In this document: piece by piece, positions 1-8,082 of the stretch | Layout of the letters: every line of letters starts with the position of its first letter | Position numbering within the stretch: the stretch's first letter is position 1 | Origin: Albirhodobacter sp048262715 | Lineage (GTDB): Bacteria > Pseudomonadota > Alphaproteobacteria > Rhodobacterales > Rhodobacteraceae | DNA length: 64,000 nucleotides | Direction of reading: 5' to 3' | NCBI GenBank assembly: GCA_048262715.1 | Contig: JBLXEV010000003.1 | Location: forward strand, 1-64,000 | Notes under the pieces: model-generated | Database searches by the model: none | Told to the model about the DNA's origin: nothing | What the model saw: only the letters and a program-made list of their open reading frames with translations | Position numbers and translations under genes: made by a program

Positions 1-29
1 TCAAGGCTCATTTCGTCTGTCGATTTCAT
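1..29 (-). CDS. Possible 5' end of a gene running off the left edge
   Basis: An ATG on the minus strand at 29 opens a frame reading MKSTDEMSL to the window edge, with an AGGA about eight bases upstream. Only nine residues are visible, so no function can be given and the start is tentative. It would be transcribed in the same direction as the LysE-type gene that ends 158 bases upstream of it. Confidence 0.3.
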
Positions 30-187
30 GGTCCGATCCTGATTGAAAGAAAAACGCAGTCAATGTCTGCAAGGTCCCGCGAACCAATCCTTTGCGCTGC
101 GCGCGGCGAACGCTGGGTTCGAGCCCAATATGTCAAATGCTACGATGCACAGACGGCTGCTTTCGCACGGCCTCTGCCTCGTGCAGT

Positions 188-835
188 TCAGTTCACGCGA
201 GACGTCAAGATCTTGATCGCAGCCGCACCGAACAATACTCCTAAGACCGCATCAAATGGACGGCGAAAGGACATGTAAAATCGCGACGCTGTCGGCGTCG
301 AAAATAGAAATGCATATCCGACAAACACTGTGATCGCGACGATTTCGCAAAGCAGGATAGCCAAGACGAGAAAGGGCAGAGGAGCGGCTTCCCCAAGCCC
401 CACTGAAAGAGTTGCCAGCCAGACCAATGGGGCCTTCGGGTTGGTGAGGTGCAATAGCAGACCGCGAACATAGTTACGCTTGAGGCTCACCGTTGTGCCC
501 GGCTGCACCTGAAAAGACGAGCTGGATGTCAGCGCCGAACGCCAAGACCGGAAGGCCAGATAGAACAAGTATAAGCCGCCCGCGACCTTCATGGCGCTAA
601 ACAGGCCCACAGATGCCTTAATCGCGGCGACGAATCCGAATGCGGCGATACAGCCCCAGAACAACGAGCCGGTAACCACACCAAGAGATAGCGCCACAGC
701 AGATGAACGACCGCGAGAGATTGCTGTGCCGAGGATCATCAGTGTTGCAGGGCCAGGGCTGGCTACGCCCACTGTGAAGATCGTGAGAATGAGGAACAGA
801 CTTGGTAGATACTCAAGCAGCAGGTCATAGCTCAT
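188..835 (-). CDS. LysE/RhtB-family amino-acid exporter
   Basis: A 215-residue inner-membrane protein of the LysE/RhtB superfamily, which exports amino acids or their analogues by proton exchange. The N-terminal helix carries the family motif SPGPAT around residue 27, followed by a polar stretch (AISRGRSS) and a Gly/Ala-rich second helix. About six hydrophobic segments are visible, the usual length and layout for the family. Its ATG overlaps the stop of the upstream VOC gene by four bases, so the two form an operon. Substrate cannot be told from sequence. It is one of three LysE-family genes in this window. Confidence 0.9.
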   Translation of the reverse strand: MSYDLLLEYLPSLFLILTIFTVGVASPGPATLMILGTAISRGRSSAVALSLGVVTGSLFWGCIAAFGFVAAIKASVGLFSAMKVAGGLYLFYLAFRSWRSALTSSSSFQVQPGTTVSLKRNYVRGLLLHLTNPKAPLVWLATLSVGLGEAAPLPFLVLAILLCEIVAITVFVGYAFLFSTPTASRFYMSFRRPFDAVLGVLFGAAAIKILTSRVN

Positions 836-1233
836 CGCAAATCTCCTCTGTGAACGACGTGTATTTTGTTGCCGTCCGGATCGCGCAAGTATGCGCCATA
901 ATATCCTGCGCCATAGTGCAACCGTGGCCCCGGCTTCCCAGCATCAATCCCGCCGGCTGATATCCCTGCCGCATAGGCGCTGTCGACGGCGACGTCCGAT
1001 GCGGCCTCGAAAGCGACCATTGCTCCATTGCCCGCTGATGCTGCCGCTCCGTCAAACGGCTCATAGACATAAAAGCGTGGCAGCACGCGACTCTCGGCAA
1101 CCCAGCAGCGTGCTATTGGCCCGCCATCAGGAACAACGGCGCGTTGACGCAACCCAAGTGGTGTAAGAACCGCATCGTAAAAGGCTGCCGCTCGTTCGAT
1201 ATCGTTCGTTCCGACTGTTACATGGCTAAACAT
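832..1233 (-). CDS. VOC-family (glyoxalase/bleomycin-resistance fold) protein
   Basis: 133 residues, single VOC domain. It begins MFSHVTVGTNDIERAAAFYD, the typical first beta-alpha unit with a metal-ligand His at residue 4, and ends with YGAYLRDPDGNKIHVVHR, the typical last strand with DPDGN. Proteins of this fold are metal-dependent lyases, dioxygenases or resistance proteins that bind a small molecule; the reaction here is unknown. It overlaps the LysE-type exporter by four bases, so the pair could act on one compound, modification and export, but that is inference. Confidence 0.88.
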   Translation of the reverse strand: MFSHVTVGTNDIERAAAFYDAVLTPLGLRQRAVVPDGGPIARCWVAESRVLPRFYVYEPFDGAAASAGNGAMVAFEAASDVAVDSAYAAGISAGGIDAGKPGPRLHYGAGYYGAYLRDPDGNKIHVVHRGDLR

Positions 1234-1390
1234 GACCCTGTCACCGTCCCAAGTTGTTCTCCGAGCAAACTATTCCCGATTTTTGACTGCGATATCAATC
1301 TAACTTCAAGCGATGGCTTAGCTCAGCCAACAAACTTGACCTTTTGCTTTGGCGTCGTTACCTTCATTTGACACTTGAGGGTAACTTTTG
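1234..1390. promoter_or_regulatory. Divergent intergenic region, VOC/LysE and hydrolase operons
   Basis: 157 bases between two divergent start codons, more AT-rich than the flanking genes. It must hold both promoters. A GAGGG about nine bases before the ATG at 1391 is the likely ribosome-binding site for the hydrolase. I see no convincing palindromic operator. Confidence 0.45.
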
Positions 1391-2212
1391 ATGGGGCAAA
1401 AAATGAACTGGGAGCTGCCACGCAGTTACGAGACGGGCCAGGGCGTTGTTCGCTGGAATGTTTGGGGCGAGGGAGATCCCCTTGTGCTACTTCACGGCAC
1501 ACCATTTTCGTCATATATCTGGCGCGATATCGTTCCAGTTCTTGCGGCGAACCGGCGGGTATACGTTTGGGATATGCTTGGATTTGGTCAGTCCGACAAA
1601 CAGGACGGACAGGACGTCAGCCTTGCGACCCAAACCAGAATATTCACAGAGCTTCTTGATTTGTGGCACCTCAGAAAACCGCAGATGATCGCGCACGATG
1701 TTGGAGGTGTGGTGGCGCTGCGGGCAGCACTCCTCGAAAAAGTCGCGTTTTCCACTTTGACCCTGATCAACGTCGCCAGTGTCAAAGGCTGGGGGACAGG
1801 CGGGTTTTTCCAGACAATCCGCGAACATCCGGAAGCTTTCACCAACCTGCCGGACTGGGCTTCGGATGCATTGATCGAAGGCAAGATCCGTACTGGTAGC
1901 CACCCCGGCCTCCGGCCAGAGGCACTTGCGGTCTATCTGAGCCACTGGCAAACGCCTGAGGGTCGAAGGGCGTTTTATCGCCAATATGTGCAGGGCGGGG
2001 AAGAGCATACAGATGATCTGCAGGTCCATCTTGCATCGCTGACAATGCCCATTCAGGTCTTGTGGGGGCGGGAAGATCAATGGCTTTCGCTGGATTATGC
2101 CGAACGTCTAAAACAGGCCCTGCCACCACATGCCACCTTTGCAGCTATCGACGGGGCGGGGCATATGGTGCCTGAAGATATGCCCGGTGAGCTTCTGCGG
2201 CATCTGGGTTGA
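1391..2212 (+). CDS. Alpha/beta hydrolase with Asp nucleophile (epoxide hydrolase/haloalkane dehalogenase-like)
   Basis: 273 residues. The sequence shows HGTP at about 35-38 (oxyanion hole region), SSYIWRDIVP as in haloalkane dehalogenases, the nucleophile elbow AHDVGG with Asp at about 103 in place of serine, an acidic residue in WGREDQW at about 229, and the catalytic His in GAGHMVPED at about 258. An Asp nucleophile means an alkyl-enzyme ester mechanism, so epoxide or C-halogen substrates fit better than esters. The Trp that follows the nucleophile in many dehalogenases (HDW) is Val here, so dehalogenation is not assured. ATG 1391 is chosen over TTG 1388; ATG 1403 is also possible. The next gene starts five bases after the stop. 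Confidence 0.88.
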   Translation: MGQKMNWELPRSYETGQGVVRWNVWGEGDPLVLLHGTPFSSYIWRDIVPVLAANRRVYVWDMLGFGQSDKQDGQDVSLATQTRIFTELLDLWHLRKPQMIAHDVGGVVALRAALLEKVAFSTLTLINVASVKGWGTGGFFQTIREHPEAFTNLPDWASDALIEGKIRTGSHPGLRPEALAVYLSHWQTPEGRRAFYRQYVQGGEEHTDDLQVHLASLTMPIQVLWGREDQWLSLDYAERLKQALPPHATFAAIDGAGHMVPEDMPGELLRHLG

Positions 2213-2217
2213 CTGCT

Positions 2218-2751
2218 ATGGCTCATGATCCCGCACCTTCGCAACTGAGACTGGTCGAAGCCCTGTGCAACTCTGCAACGCATCTGTGGGGCACAGATCA
2301 GTTTGCGACGATCTCCGGAGCCAATGACTGGTTGAGGCAGAACGGCTTTTCCGAAATCGAGCAGGCATCTCGTCTCGCCCAACTTGTCGAGGCACGCGAG
2401 CTGATCCGCGCGTTCCTCATAAATAGGTCGGATAAAGAGGTCCGAAGCCGGCTCAACACGCTGGCACAATCCTGTCTCGGCGCGCCACAGCTTAAGTCTG
2501 AGGACAGCCTGACGTTCCGAAGGGACGGAGCATTGTCATGGCCGGTCGGACCTGCAATCGAAGCGCTTTTTTTACATGGGCTTTCCGGTGTCGGCGAGCG
2601 GTTGAAGGCCTGCGCTGCACCGGATTGCCATTATGTCTTTTATGATCACTCCAGGTCCAGAACCGGAACATGGTGCGACATGAATATCTGCGGTGCGCGC
2701 CACAAAATGCGTAAGCACCGGGCTCGAAACGTTGAAGCACGAATGAAATGA
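2218..2751 (+). CDS. CGNR zinc-finger protein with ABATE domain, putative transcription regulator
   Basis: 177 residues from ATG 2218; an upstream TTG overlapping the hydrolase stop is less likely. The N-terminal two-thirds resembles the ABATE domain (putative stress-induced regulator). The C-terminal 45 residues are a zinc finger with CAAPDC, then WCDMNICGARHKMRKHR, giving four Cys ligands and a basic tail expected to bind DNA. The name-giving CGNR is CGAR here. It lies between the hydrolase and a GST in one tight operon, so it may be their local regulator; its ligand is unknown. Confidence 0.85.
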   Translation: MAHDPAPSQLRLVEALCNSATHLWGTDQFATISGANDWLRQNGFSEIEQASRLAQLVEARELIRAFLINRSDKEVRSRLNTLAQSCLGAPQLKSEDSLTFRRDGALSWPVGPAIEALFLHGLSGVGERLKACAAPDCHYVFYDHSRSRTGTWCDMNICGARHKMRKHRARNVEARMK

Positions 2752-2769
2752 AAAAGGGAGGAGCAAAAA

Positions 2770-3384
2770 ATGAAACTAATCGGCATGCTCGATTCCCCTT
2801 ATGTGCGGCGCGTGGCCGTTTCCTTCCGGTTGCAGAACATTCGGTTCGAACACCATCCCTTGTCGGTATTCTCGGCCTTTGATGAATTTTCCGGAATCAA
2901 CCCGGTGGTGAAGGCTCCGACGCTGGTTGCCGATGATGGCACGGTGCTGATGGAGTCCGGCCTGATCCTTGAACTGGGTGAGCGTATGGCCGGTGCAGGT
3001 CTTAGCTTGGCACCAACTGATATCGGCGCGTTTGCACGCGCCCAGAGGATCATTGGGCTCGCGCTGGCTGCTTGCGAAAAGACGGTTCAGATCGTCTATG
3101 AAAACAATCTTCGCCCGGCAGAGCGGCGCCATCAGCCTTGGATCGACCGGGTACTGGGGCAATTGTTGGCAGCCTGTCAGTTGCTGGAAAAGGAAGTACG
3201 ATCGGCAGACCCATGGCTGTTCGGGGCCCGCCCGCTCCAGGCCGACATTACCTCCGCCGTCGCCTTTCGGTTCATGCAAGAGATGCTACCTGACGTCATT
3301 GCGCATGAGGCCTATCCCGCACTTGCCGCCCTCTCCGCGAACGCCGAAGCGACAAAGCCATTCTGCGCCTTCCCTTTCGGTTGA
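2770..3384 (+). CDS. Glutathione S-transferase family protein
   Basis: 204 residues with a thioredoxin-fold N-terminal half (MKLIGMLDSPYVRRVAVS; candidate active-site Ser at residue 9) containing the cis-proline region KAPTLV and the glutathione-binding ESG near residue 58, and an all-helical C-terminal half. A strong GGGAGGAG lies eight bases before the ATG. Eighteen bases separate it from the CGNR gene, so it belongs to the same operon as the hydrolase. A glutathione conjugation or dehalogenation role next to an Asp-nucleophile hydrolase would suit detoxification of an electrophile, but this is inference. Confidence 0.9.
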   Translation: MKLIGMLDSPYVRRVAVSFRLQNIRFEHHPLSVFSAFDEFSGINPVVKAPTLVADDGTVLMESGLILELGERMAGAGLSLAPTDIGAFARAQRIIGLALAACEKTVQIVYENNLRPAERRHQPWIDRVLGQLLAACQLLEKEVRSADPWLFGARPLQADITSAVAFRFMQEMLPDVIAHEAYPALAALSANAEATKPFCAFPFG

Positions 3385-3497
3385 CTGACCGATGGGTGTC
3401 GACCCTTTGAGCTAATTCCGGAAGCGGCAGCTTTGTCCCGCATAGCCGACAACAGGACCAAACCCGGCGACAACCGGACGAACCGTCTCCTGAGATT

Positions 3498-4367
3498 TTA
3501 GGAATCCGCGACCTTGCTCCAATAGGCAACAATCTGATCCTTGAGCGGCCCCAGCGCGTGGCGCGACCAGATCAGGCGGCGGCCCTTGCGATCAACCACT
3601 TCGGCACCGTCTTGCAGCGCCAATAGCTCGGCGAATTTCACCTCGAACCCGGGGAATGTCACCGCCCGCAGCCCTGCCCTGCGCGCGGCCACCCATGGCA
3701 GGGCTTGGAGCGTGAAGGCCAGCCAGCGCCATGGCCACATGAATTCTGTCGGGAATTTCACCGCGATGCGGCTGGAAACCGCCTGCATGTGATCCTGCGC
3801 GATCCAAGAGATGAAGCGCTCATCCGCGAAGAGCGGCTTGAAATTGCGCACGCCGACCTCGCCCTCCAAGCGCCGGAACTCTTGCGCGATGTAGTGGCAA
3901 TGGGCGGGGTGGAAGGCGACGACGGAGCTGTTGCCGCGCGCATAGCGTTTGCCCTTCGTGGCGCGCTTCAACCAGCGCGCAAACCCGCCGAATGGCAGCA
4001 CAGCCGATTGCAAGATCGCGACCGATTGCGGGGTTTTCAGCGCATCAATCACCGCGCGCATATCGCCCATCACCATCGTATCGAGATCGATATAAAGCGC
4101 GGGCAGATCCTCGGGCAGGACGCCTTTCTCGAACATCGCCAGCTTCGCCTGACACCCGCCGGTGCAGAACTCCGGCCGTAGCCAATACGCGGGGAAGCGG
4201 GTCGTGGCGATATCGGCATCCAGCCCTGCGCGGTCGCGGTCGGTGAGCAAAATCACCCTCGGCGCGACGGCCGCCTGCGCCCGCACCTGCTGCGCGATCA
4301 GATTGATCTCCGCCACGGGATATTTGTCGCCCCAAGCGATCAGCACCAATTGCCAGTTCTCTGTCAT
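3498..4367 (-). CDS. Putative nucleotide-sugar glycosyltransferase (DxD type)
   Basis: 289 residues from the ATG at 4367, which has AGGA seven bases upstream; the open frame extends 24 residues further but without a better start. The core LYIDLDTMVMGD contains the DxD metal/nucleotide-sugar motif in the position expected for GT-A enzymes of the GT8 or capsular type, preceded by a Rossmann-like N-terminal half and CTGGCQAKL before it. Acceptor and donor are unknown. It stands alone on the minus strand between the GST gene and the uspA terminator. Confidence 0.65.
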   Translation of the reverse strand: MTENWQLVLIAWGDKYPVAEINLIAQQVRAQAAVAPRVILLTDRDRAGLDADIATTRFPAYWLRPEFCTGGCQAKLAMFEKGVLPEDLPALYIDLDTMVMGDMRAVIDALKTPQSVAILQSAVLPFGGFARWLKRATKGKRYARGNSSVVAFHPAHCHYIAQEFRRLEGEVGVRNFKPLFADERFISWIAQDHMQAVSSRIAVKFPTEFMWPWRWLAFTLQALPWVAARRAGLRAVTFPGFEVKFAELLALQDGAEVVDRKGRRLIWSRHALGPLKDQIVAYWSKVADS

Positions 4368-4464
4368 GCCACGTCCTGTCCTATCTCGCTCGACCCTAGC
4401 CATCTCACGCGCGCAGAGGCAAGGGCCCACCCCGATCACAATCGCCCGAGTTCACGCCCTGAAA

Positions 4465-4495
4465 GCAAAACACCGGACGCAACGCCCGGTGCTTC
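4465..4495 (-). terminator. Rho-independent terminator of the sulP-uspA operon
   Basis: On the minus strand CACCGG and CCGGTG (4471-4476 and 4486-4491) form a six-pair stem around a nine-base loop, followed by a short TTTT. It lies just after the uspA stop. Confidence 0.7.
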
Positions 4496-4515
4496 ACGCG
4501 GAATATAGGTCGCGC

Positions 4516-5373
4516 TTAGCGCACCACAAACAATGGCAGTTTGCAGCGCGCGATCAGATCCGTCGCCGTCGAGCCGAGCACCAAGCTGCGCAGGCGCGAA
4601 TGGCCGTAGCTGCCCATCACCACCAGCCCGAACCCCTCGGATTCCGCCATCGCGGCAATCACCTCAGCGACATCGCCCTCAACGGTTTGGGCCTCAACCA
4701 CCAGCCCCGCCCCGGCCAAGGCCGCGCGCGCGCTTTCCAGCGAGCGGGTGCCCGCTTCTGTCGCCGCGCCGACCGTCACCAGACGCACCTCAAGCCCCGC
4801 GAACAAAGGATCCTGCGCCATGATCTCCACTGCGCGGCGGACGGAGGCCTGACCGTCCCATGCCACCAGAACCTTGGTGATCGGCTTGAACGCGCGTGAC
4901 GCAATCAGCACGGGCTTGGTGGCCGCGCGCAGGATGCGTTCCAGATGCAGGCCGATGCGCGAATACTCCGCCTCCATCGTGCTGCCTTCGCCGCGTTTGC
5001 CGATCAGCACCATGGCCGCGCCCGCCTCTTGCTCGGCGACAGTCTGGGCGAAATCACCGTGGCGCAGTTGCGTGGTCACATCCGCCACCCCCTCGCCCGC
5101 CACAATCGCCGCCGCATCTTCCAAGATCGCGCGGCCACGATGGCCCATCAGCTTGGCGCGCTCAGCATCCAGCCCTGCGAGTTGCTCCATCAGGGCCGAG
5201 CGCGCGCCAAGGCTGATCGCACCAGAGAGATCCGCGCCATCTGCCGTCTCGCGCGGGCCGAGGACATGCAGCAAGCCCACCCCCGCGCCGCTGCGCTTGG
5301 CGATCCATGCCGCGTGATCACAGACGGATTTCGAGTAAACAGAGCCATCTACAAAAGCGATGATTTTGGTCAT
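4516..5373 (-). CDS. Tandem universal stress protein (UspA family)
   Basis: 285 residues, two Usp domains in tandem. The first starts MTKIIAFVDGSVYSKSVCDHA, the second near residue 170 (KPITKVLVAWDGQASVRRA). The C-terminal domain ends VVMGSYGHSRLRSLVLGST, the complete G-x2-G-x9-GS/T ATP-binding signature; the first domain has the related LIGKRGEGS stretch. It starts ten bases after the SulP stop, so it is co-transcribed with the transporter and may sense or modulate it. Usp proteins of this type bind ATP or AMP and are induced by stress; the exact role is unknown. Confidence 0.92.
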   Translation of the reverse strand: MTKIIAFVDGSVYSKSVCDHAAWIAKRSGAGVGLLHVLGPRETADGADLSGAISLGARSALMEQLAGLDAERAKLMGHRGRAILEDAAAIVAGEGVADVTTQLRHGDFAQTVAEQEAGAAMVLIGKRGEGSTMEAEYSRIGLHLERILRAATKPVLIASRAFKPITKVLVAWDGQASVRRAVEIMAQDPLFAGLEVRLVTVGAATEAGTRSLESARAALAGAGLVVEAQTVEGDVAEVIAAMAESEGFGLVVMGSYGHSRLRSLVLGSTATDLIARCKLPLFVVR

Positions 5374-5383
5374 ATCCGTCTCC

Positions 5384-6874
5384 TCAATGGGCGTTTAGCT
5401 GGTCGAGCGCACCCGGCTTATCATGCACGGCGAGCTGATCGACGATGGTTTCCGAGGCCTCGTTCATACCGATAATCTCGACCTCCGCCCCATCCCTGCG
5501 GAATTTCAGGATCGCCATATCCAAAGCCGCGACCGAGGAAATATCCCAGATATGCGCGCGGGTCACGTCGATCACCACTCGGTCGAGCGCCTCACGGAAG
5601 TCAAAGGCCTTCATGAATTGCTCGGACGAGCCGAAGAACAATTGCCCCTCAACGAAATATGTCCGCTCGCGGCCATCCGCTGACAGGGTCGAGCGCACGG
5701 CGAAAAGCTGCGCAATTTTCGCGGCGAAGAAGATCCCCGACAGCAGCACGCCGACCAGAACCCCGATCGCGAGGTTATGTGTCGCGACAACAAACCCAAC
5801 GGTTGCGAGCATCACCACGGAGGAGGAGCGCGGATGGGTGCGCAGATCTTTGAGCGAGGACCACGAGAAGGTGCCGACCGAGACCATGATCATAATCGCG
5901 ACCAGAGCTGCCATCGGGATCATCCCGACCCAATCGCCCAAGACCACGCAGAAGATCAGCAACATAATCCCCGCGAAGAAGGTCGAAAGCCGCCCGCGCC
6001 CGCCGGATTTCACGTTGATCATCGATTGCCCGATCATCGCGCAGCCTGCCATGCCACCGATAAAGCCGGTGCAGAAATTCGCGATGCCTTGGCCGATGCA
6101 TTCCTGATTGCGGTTGGTGGTCGTATCGGTGAGGTCATCGACCAGTGATTGCGTCATCAGGCTTTCCAGCAGGCCGACAACAGCCACGGCCAGCGAATAG
6201 GGGAAGATGATCTGCAAGGTCTCGAAGGTAAACGGCACATCGGGCAGCAGGAAGACAGGCAATGTATCGGGCAACTGGCCCATATCGGCTACCGTCCGCA
6301 CATCGAGGCCCAGCATCAACGACAGCGCTGTCAGCACCACAATCGTCACCAGCGGCGATGGGATCGCCTTTGTAACGCGCGGGAACAGGTAGATGATCGC
6401 CAGCCCGCCCGCGACCAGCACAAAGGTCAGCGGCGGCACTTTTGACGGATCAAGTTCGGGCAATTGCGCCATGAAAATCAGGATCGCCAGCGCGTTCACA
6501 AAGCCCGTCATGACGGAGCGCGAGACGAAGCGCATCACAAAACCCAGCTTGGCCGCGCCCATGAGCATCTGCAACACACCCGCGAACACAGTCGCCGCGA
6601 GCAGATATTCCAGCCCGTAATCGCGCACCAAAGTCACCATCAGCACCGCCGTGGCTGCGGTCGCCGCCGAGATCATCCCCGGACGCCCGCCGAAGAACGC
6701 GGTCAGCACCGCAATCGAGAACGAGGCATAGAGACCGACTTTCGGATCCACACCCGCGATGATTGAAAACGCGATTGCCTCGGGGATCAGGGCGAGGGCG
6801 ACGACAAGACCCGAGAGCAAGTCTGCGCGAATATTGCCGAACCATTCGGCGCGATAGGCATCAAGGGAAAACAT
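5384..6874 (-). CDS. SulP-family anion transporter with STAS domain
   Basis: 496 residues from ATG 6874 (GGAG five bases upstream); the frame continues 30 residues upstream without support. The membrane part begins with the signature LLSGLVVALALIPEAIAFSIIAG and carries about 11-12 hydrophobic segments. The last 110 residues form a soluble STAS domain (YFVEGQLFFGSSEQFMKAFD onwards). SulP proteins take up sulfate, bicarbonate or other anions, often with sodium or protons; the long glycine-rich membrane core and conserved NQECIGQG/GMAGCAMIGQS stretches resemble the BicA-like branch, but substrate is not proven. It heads an operon with the tandem UspA gene. Confidence 0.9.
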   Translation of the reverse strand: MFSLDAYRAEWFGNIRADLLSGLVVALALIPEAIAFSIIAGVDPKVGLYASFSIAVLTAFFGGRPGMISAATAATAVLMVTLVRDYGLEYLLAATVFAGVLQMLMGAAKLGFVMRFVSRSVMTGFVNALAILIFMAQLPELDPSKVPPLTFVLVAGGLAIIYLFPRVTKAIPSPLVTIVVLTALSLMLGLDVRTVADMGQLPDTLPVFLLPDVPFTFETLQIIFPYSLAVAVVGLLESLMTQSLVDDLTDTTTNRNQECIGQGIANFCTGFIGGMAGCAMIGQSMINVKSGGRGRLSTFFAGIMLLIFCVVLGDWVGMIPMAALVAIMIMVSVGTFSWSSLKDLRTHPRSSSVVMLATVGFVVATHNLAIGVLVGVLLSGIFFAAKIAQLFAVRSTLSADGRERTYFVEGQLFFGSSEQFMKAFDFREALDRVVIDVTRAHIWDISSVAALDMAILKFRRDGAEVEIIGMNEASETIVDQLAVHDKPGALDQLNAH

Positions 6875-7018
6875 GGAATCTCCGCTCGCCGACAGCGGGG
6901 CCGGCCTGACTAGGGGTGTCTCTTGGCAATCACTGCGAAAGGCGCACGCGAACTGGGCGCGCAAAGCAGCGACGCTTTGCCACTACATGAAACACGCGAA
7001 AATGTGAAGGCGTGGATG

Positions 7019-8071
7019 TTAGCGCCCGAAGCGCCACTCGATCCGGCTCAGATGCGGATGCGCGGGCGTGGTCAAGGTAAAGGGGTATTCTGGATGGTTC
7101 GGGCTATCGGGCCAAGCCTGCGGCTCAAGGCAAAGCGCCGTTCGGTAGCCAATGGGCTGCCCCCCCTTGCCCGCGGGCCCATCTCCCAAGAAATTCCCCG
7201 AATAGAACATCAGGCTCGGCTGATCGGTCCAGAGCGCAAGCTGCAATCCCCCCTCCACCGACAGGCGACCGACCTCGCGCAGCCCTTCCCCGTCAAGGCA
7301 GAACGCATGATCGAAGCCGCCGCGCGCGGTGAGTTGCGGATCCTGCTGCGCCAGCCCCGCTTTGATAGCTTTGGGCGCGCGGAAATCGAAGACAGTGCCC
7401 GCGACCTCAGCAGGCGCGCCCAGCGGGATACCATCGGCATCACCCGGCAGGTAGCGCTTGGCATGAAGCTGCAACAGATGCTCTTCCAGCGGCGCGCCAA
7501 GGTTGAGATAGGCGTGATTGGTCATCGAAATCGGCGTGGGCGCAGTTGCCGTCGCGCGGTGGGTGATCATGAGCCCGTCAGGCGTCAGCGCATAGGTCAC
7601 CTGCGCATGGACCTCTGCGGGGTAGCCCTGATCGCCGTCAGCGCTCAACAATTCCAGCGTCACCGAAACTAGCGTCACCTCCGCGACCTGCCAGATCCGC
7701 GCATGGAACCCCTCCGGCCCGCCATGCAGGCCATGATCCTCCGGCGCACCGATCTGGTAGCGCTGCCCCGCGATCTCGAAGGCCCCATTGCGGATCCGGT
7801 TGCCCAGCCGCCCGATGGTCGCGCCGAGATAGGGCGTCGGGCGGGCGCGGTAGCCCGCCATCGTATCATGGCCCAAGAGGATATCCACGCCGTCCACCCA
7901 GAACGCCTGAATCGTCGCGCCGTAGGTCAGCACCCGCGCGCCAAACCGCCCCGATTTCAGCGTGATCGCCTCAACCGCTTCTCCGGCGGCATCCGGATCA
8001 AACGGGGCGCGAGATACTCCCTCAGGCAAAGCGTCAAACTGCGGATCAGACTGGGCCTTTTGCGGCGTCAT
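7019..8071 (-). CDS. galM: Aldose 1-epimerase (mutarotase)
   Basis: 350 residues from ATG 8071 (AAGGA eight bases upstream). It shows the three family hallmarks: GRLGNRI with HGLHGG (first catalytic His region), NHAYLNLG (second His), and LCLEPQAWPDSPNH with the catalytic Glu near the C-terminus. The enzyme interconverts alpha and beta anomers of free aldoses in the cytoplasm. Its start lies eleven bases after the thiD stop on the same strand, so read-through from the thiamine operon is likely although no metabolic link is obvious. Confidence 0.92.
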   Translation of the reverse strand: MTPQKAQSDPQFDALPEGVSRAPFDPDAAGEAVEAITLKSGRFGARVLTYGATIQAFWVDGVDILLGHDTMAGYRARPTPYLGATIGRLGNRIRNGAFEIAGQRYQIGAPEDHGLHGGPEGFHARIWQVAEVTLVSVTLELLSADGDQGYPAEVHAQVTYALTPDGLMITHRATATAPTPISMTNHAYLNLGAPLEEHLLQLHAKRYLPGDADGIPLGAPAEVAGTVFDFRAPKAIKAGLAQQDPQLTARGGFDHAFCLDGEGLREVGRLSVEGGLQLALWTDQPSLMFYSGNFLGDGPAGKGGQPIGYRTALCLEPQAWPDSPNHPEYPFTLTTPAHPHLSRIEWRFGR

Positions 8072-8082
8072 GGAAATTTCCT

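Noticed and set aside
63..278. 71-residue open frame on the plus strand at the left edge
   Set aside because: It runs antisense into the end of the LysE-type gene, has Arg/Ala-rich composition unlike a protein, and no family resemblance.
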